This document shows positions 59,496-64,000 of a stretch of DNA of 64,000 nucleotides, piece by piece. The stretch comes from Monodelphis domestica. Lineage: Eukaryota > Chordata > Mammalia > Didelphimorphia > Didelphidae. The first letter of the stretch is position 1; each line of letters begins with the position of its first letter. The notes beneath the pieces are model-generated. The model was given only the letters and a program-made list of their open reading frames with translations, made no database searches and was not told the DNA's origin. The stretch covers positions 15,029,255 through 15,093,254 of the forward strand of contig NC_077232.1 in the NCBI RefSeq assembly GCF_027887165.1, in the 5' to 3' direction. The position numbers and the translations under genes are program-made.

Positions 59496-59699
59496 TTAGA
59501 GAAAGCTAAAATTCAGATCTCCGGAAAACCCTTCCCAACCGATCTCAAACTATAAGCTCCTAAGGCGCCAAAATTCAAAACGATCAACAGCATAGACCCT
59601 GGGAACCCTCCTCCTGGACCTGGACCTGGATGAAAAGGTACGGACCCCTCAAAAGCCAGAACCCGAGATCACTCGGACCTAAGGGGTAGGAGCGCAGAG

Positions 59700-60190
59700 T
59701 CCAAGGCTCCGGGAAGCCGCAGCCCCACCCCGCTCAGAGAGCAGGGTCGTCAACAAAAACCCTCAGGGCCTTCTATCAGAGTCCCAGTGAAAGTCACTGC
59801 CCTCGGAGCTCCCCCCCCAGAGAGCAGAGTTGTCTGAAACAACAGCAACCCTCAGGGCAGACAACCTCACAGGGTGGATCCTGCTATCCAAGTCTCAGTG
59901 AAGGTCACTGCCCTCAGAGCTCCAGGAAGCCGCGGCTCGCGGCTCCTGGCTCCTTCCTCCTCAGAGAGCAGGGTCCTCTGAAACAATAGCAACCCTCAGA
60001 GCCAACAAAACAGCCTCACGGCCAGCTATTCTGAAGGCAACTTCCTGAAAGCAACCCAACCCAGTCCAGTCGAGCGGGCACCTTAGCAGCAGGGAAGCAG
60101 AGAGAACCAGGGGAGAGTGTGGCCTCGTGGTCCGACCCTTCCATTCCAGTTCCAGTGAAAGTCATTGCCTTAAGGCAACCCAGGGAAAGC
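59700..60190 (+). repeat. Imperfect internal repeats in L1 5' UTR
   Basis: CAGAGAGCAGGGTC-like units at about 59734, 59819 and 59962, and CAGTGAAAGTCACTGCCCT-like units at about 59784, 59896 and 60152, alternate with CAACCCTCAG units. The arrangement suggests two to three decayed monomers. Confidence 0.6.
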
Positions 60191-60272
60191 TCATAGAACC
60201 AACAATCTGCCCAGAACTAAAGCCTCTGAACACCAGACAGAGATAAGAAAAACTAATCCTCCCCATTCAGAG

Positions 60273-61239
60273 ATGGCAAACTCCACAGAAGCACAGAAGC
60301 CCCAAAATCCCAAGAAAAAATAAGAAGAAAGGGGCAACTTTGGACACATTCTATGGAACCAAAATACAAAATACAGAGGAGATAGAAGATGATGCACAAG
60401 AAAATGCTCCAAAACCTTCCAAAGGAAATGGAAACTCTCCACAAACACATGAAGAATTTGAATCAGAAATGACCAAAAAGATGGAAACCTTCTGGGAGGA
60501 AAAGTGGGAAATAATGCAAAAGAAATTCACGCATCTACAAAACCGGTGTGATGAAACTAAAAAGGAAAACCAGGCTTTAAAGGCCAGAATCAGGCAGCTG
60601 GAAGACAACGAACGTATAAAAGAGCAAGAATTAATAAAGCAAAGCCAAAATACCAAGAAATTAGAAGAGAACATAAAATATCTCACCAACAAGGTGATAG
60701 ATCTGGAAAATAGAGGGAGAAGAGATAATTTAAGAATAATTGGACTCCCAGAAAAGCCAGAAATAAACACCAAACTCGACATCGTGATACAAGATATAAT
60801 CAAAGAAAATTGCCCAGAAATTCTAGAACAACGGGGCCATACAGCCACTGACAGAGCTCACAGAACACCTTCGACACTAAACCCCCAAAAGACAACTCCC
60901 AGGAATGTAATTGCCAAATTCCAAAGCTATCAAACAAAAGAAAAAATCCTACAGGAAGCCAGAAAAAGACAATTTAGATATAAAGGAATGCCAATCAGGA
61001 TCACACAAGACTTTGCAAGTTCTACTCTGAATGATCATAAGGCATGGAACATGATCCTCAAAAAGGCAAGAGAGCTGGGTCTTCAACCAAGAATCAGCTA
61101 CCCAGCAAAACTGACTATATACTTCCAAGGGAAAGTATGGGCATTCAACAAAATAGAAGACTTCCAATTTTTTGCAAAGAAAATACCAGAGCTCTGTGGA
61201 AAGTTTGATACCGAAAATCAAAGAGCAAGGAATACCTGA
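60273..61239 (+). pseudogene. L1 ORF1 (RNA-binding protein), frame slip near the N-terminus
   Basis: ATG at 60273 (MANSTEAQKPQNPKKK) meets a TAA right after an A-run at 60315-60320. The long frame starting within the next codons (KKGATLDTFYGTKIQN) is open for about 300 residues to TGA at 61237-61239. It has a coiled coil at about residues 45-120, the RNA-recognition part with RRDNLRIIGLPEKPE, and a C-terminal domain with RNVIAKFQSYQTKEKILQEA and ARELGLQPRISYPAKLT. The only visible lesion is the length of the A-run. The copy at 40.9 kb is broken at the same place. Confidence 0.88.
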
Positions 61240-61765
61240 AAAGGTAAATATTAAGGAAAGGGGAAAAATGTTATCTTCTTCTTTTATGCAAACTCTCTTC
61301 TATAAGGAGTACATTTATATCAATCTATGTATACTAATATGTGGGGGAAATGTAATGTATAAATAGGGGGTAAAGAAAGACCAAATAGAAAAATCTTTCT
61401 CACACAAAGATTCACATGGGAAGGAGAGGGGAAGAAAACTCCTATAAGAAGGAGAGGAAGAGAATGTTTACTTAAACCTTACTCTCAGTGAAATCAACTC
61501 TGAGAAGGAAGAGCATCCAGATCCATTGGGATCTTGAATTCTATCCTACCCAACAGGGGTAGGGAGAAGGGAAAACAAAGGGGAGAGGGGGAGGGAAAAC
61601 AGAAGGGGAGGGAAGGAGAGGGGGGAGGGGGAGGGAACAAAAAGGGAGGAGCTAAAAAGGGAAACATATCAAGGGAGGGGACTAAGGGGACTGATTTAAA
61701 GTAAATCACTGGCTGAAAAAGTTATAGCTAAAGAAGAAAGGTCAGAACTAAGGAAGGATATCAAA

Positions 61766-64000
61766 ATGCCAGGGAGTACACAAGTGACAATCATAACTTT
61801 GAATGTGAATGGGATGAACTCACCCATAAAACGTAGACGAATAGCAGAATGGATTAGAATCCAAAACCCTACCATATGTTGTCTTCAAGAAACACACATG
61901 AGGCGGGTTGACACTCACAAGGTTAGAATTAAAGTTTGGAGTAAGACCTTCTGGGCCTCAACTGATAGAAAGAAGGCAGGAGTGGTAATCATGATATCTG
62001 ATAAAGTCAAAGCAAAAATAGACCTGATCAAAAGGGATAGGGATGGTAATTATATTTTGTTAAAAGGGACTTTAGACAATGAGGAAATATCATTAATCAA
62101 CATGTATGCACAAAGTAATATAGCACCCAAGTTTCTCATGGAGAAACTAGGAGAATGGAAGGAAGAAATAGACAGTAAAAACATATTAGTGGGAGACTTA
62201 AACCAACCATTATCAAATTTAGATAAATCAAATAAAAATATAAATAAGAAAGAGGTAAAAGAAGTGAATGAAATCTTAGAAAAATTAGAATTAATAGACA
62301 TATGGAGAAGAATAAATAGGGATAAAAAGGAATACACCTTCTTCTCAGCACCACATGGCACATTCACAAAAATTGACCATACATTAGGTCACAGAAAGAT
62401 AGCACACAAATGCAGAAAAGCAGAAATAATGAATGAAGCCTTCTCAGATCACAAGGCAATAAAAATAATGATCAGTAATGGTACATGGAAAACCAAATCT
62501 AAAACCAATTGGAAATTAAACAATATGATACTACAAAACCGTTTAGTTAAAGAAGAAATCATAGAAACAATTAATAATTTCATTGAGGAAAATGACAATG
62601 GCAAGACATCCATTCAAACCTTTTGGGATGCAGCCAAAGCGGTAATCAGAGGTAAATTCATATCCCTGAATGCTTATATTAACAAACAAGGGATAGCAGA
62701 GATCAATCAATTGGAAATACAAATGAAAAAACTCGAAAGCGATCAAATTAAAACCCCCAGCAGAAAACCAAACTAGAAATCCTAAAAATTAAGGGAGAAA
62801 TTAATAAAATCGAAAGTGATAGAACTATTGATTTAATAAATAAGACAAGAAGCTGGTACTTTGAAAAAACAAACAAAATAGACAAAGTACTGGTCAATCT
62901 AATTAAAAAAAGGAAGGAAGAAAAGCAAATTAACAGCATTAAAGATGAAAAGGGGGACAGCACCTCCGATGAAGAGGAAATTAAGGCAATCATTAGAAAT
63001 TACTTTGCCCAATTATATGGCAATAAAAACACCAACTTAGGAGAAATGGATGAATATATACAAAAATACAAACTGCCTAGACTAACAGAAGAGGAAATAG
63101 AATTCTTAAATAATCCCTTATCAGAAAATGAAATCCAACAAGCCATCAACGAACTTCCTAAGAAAAAATCCCCAGGGCCTGATGGACTCACCAGTGAATT
63201 CTCTCAAACATTCAGAGAACAGTTAATCCCAATACTATACAAACTATTTGACATAATAAGCAAAGAGGGAGTTCTACCAAACTCCTTTTACGACACAAAC
63301 ATGTTACTGATTCCAAAACCAGGCAGGTCAAAATCAGAGAAAGAAAACTATAGACCAATCTCCCTAATGAATATAGATGCAACAATTTTAAATAGGATAC
63401 TAGCAAAAAGACTCCAGCAAGTGATCAGAAGGATCATTCACCATGATCAAGTAGGATTTATACCAGGGATGCAGGGCTGGTTCAACATTAGGAAAACAAT
63501 CCACATAATTGACCACATCAACAAGCAAACCAGCAAGAACCACATGATTATCTCAATAGACACAGAAAAAGCATTTGATAAAATACAACACCCATTCCTA
63601 TTAAAAACACTAGAAAGCATAGGAATAGGAGGCTCATTCCTAAAAATAATAAACAGTATATATCTAAAACCATCAGCTAATGTCATCTGCAATGGGGATA
63701 AACTACATGCATTCCCAATAAGATCAGGAGTAAATCAAGGATGCCCATTATCACCTCTACTATTTGACATTGTACTAGAAACACTAGCAGTAGCAATTAG
63801 AGAAGAAAAAGAAATTGAAGGCATCAAAATAGGCAAGAAGGAGACCAAGTTATCACTCTTTGCAGATGACATATTGGTCTACTTAAAGAATCCTAAAGAT
63901 TCAACCAAAAAGCTAATTGAAATAATCAACACCTTTAGCAAAGTTGCAGGATACAAAATAAACCCACATAAATCATCAGCTTTTCTATATATCTCCAACA
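61766..64000 (+). pseudogene. L1 ORF2, one frameshift, cut by window edge
   Basis: ATG at 61766 ([16 protein letters not shown]) gives an open endonuclease region to about 62755. There a 4A+5C run, one base shorter than in sister copies, shifts the frame to a TAG at 62774-62776. From there the other frame appears open to the window edge. It carries [29 protein letters not shown] (Lys to Asn change) and the catalytic box [11 protein letters not shown] at about 63858-63890. Confidence 0.9.

Larger units (their letters stand above)
59470..64000 (+). mobile_element. Full-length L1, running off the right window edge
   Basis: The 5' end is near CTCGGACTTCCGGTCAAGATGGCGGC. It has a GC-rich 5' UTR of about 800 bases, ORF1 (60273-61239), a G-rich inter-ORF tract (about 61540-61690) and ORF2 from 61766 to the edge. 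It lies in sense orientation within intron 1 of the second V2R. It belongs to the same younger group as the copies at 11.8 and 24.7 kb, judged from ORF2 wording. Confidence 0.93.

Noticed and set aside
1..64000. CRISPR arrays, bacterial operons, tRNA or rRNA genes
   Set aside because: None seen. The direct repeats are explained by microsatellites, LTRs, target duplications and L1s; tRNA-like boxes occur only in SINEs.

Overview
This is a repeat-dense, AT-rich piece of a mammalian nuclear genome, most likely from a marsupial. The evidence is several LINE-1 (L1) elements with closely similar ORF2 proteins, tRNA-derived SINEs with the CORE-type tail seen in metatherians, MIR relics, a non-L1 non-LTR element, and vomeronasal type-2 receptor (V2R) exons with the canonical V2R exon structure. 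I cannot settle the species from sequence alone. Few host genes are visible: the window looks like part of a tandem V2R cluster that has been heavily invaded by retroelements.

Host genes. The last three coding exons of a V2R gene lie on the plus strand at 2678-2896, 4263-4386 and 10596-11500. Splice sites and phases fit one another and the whole 7TM exon is open. The first coding exon of a second plus-strand V2R is at 57041-57285; its remaining exons would lie beyond the window. A broken V2R exon-2 relic lies on the minus strand near 47.8-47.9 kb. A stretch at 36.9-37.35 kb is paralogous to the 5' flank of the second V2R (55.6-56.08 kb), so a third V2R 5' region once stood there and was split by L1s.

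Retroelements, left to right: L1 3' half (1-1950); non-LTR element of RTE-like type (about 6.2-10.3 kb) inside the last V2R intron; 5'-truncated L1 with a 13-bp target duplication just behind the V2R 3' end (11.78-16.06 kb); SINE and a small plus-strand ERV relic (16.4-17.3 kb); minus-strand gamma-like ERV copy A (17.77-23.41 kb) interrupted by ERV copy B (23.41-32.70 kb), itself interrupted by an L1 (24.74-29.03 kb); a solo LTR with a 4-bp target duplication (34.11-35.14 kb); old L1 fragments (37.3-40.7 kb); a full-length but dead L1 (40.9-47.4 kb); ERV fragment C (50.56-52.35 kb); a minus-strand L1 fragment split by a solo LTR (53.0-54.4 kb); and a full-length L1 running off the right edge (59.47-64.0 kb).

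The most unusual points are these. The ERV family appears to lack env, and its gag starts with a hydrophobic membrane-spanning segment followed by coiled-coil heptads. The L1 behind the V2R gene sits between an AATAAA and a GU-rich tract, and its target duplication copies the AATAAA. Two L1 copies are both truncated in the same G-rich inter-ORF tract, leaving ORF2-only insertions. Finally, minus-strand V2R debris lies between plus-strand V2R genes.
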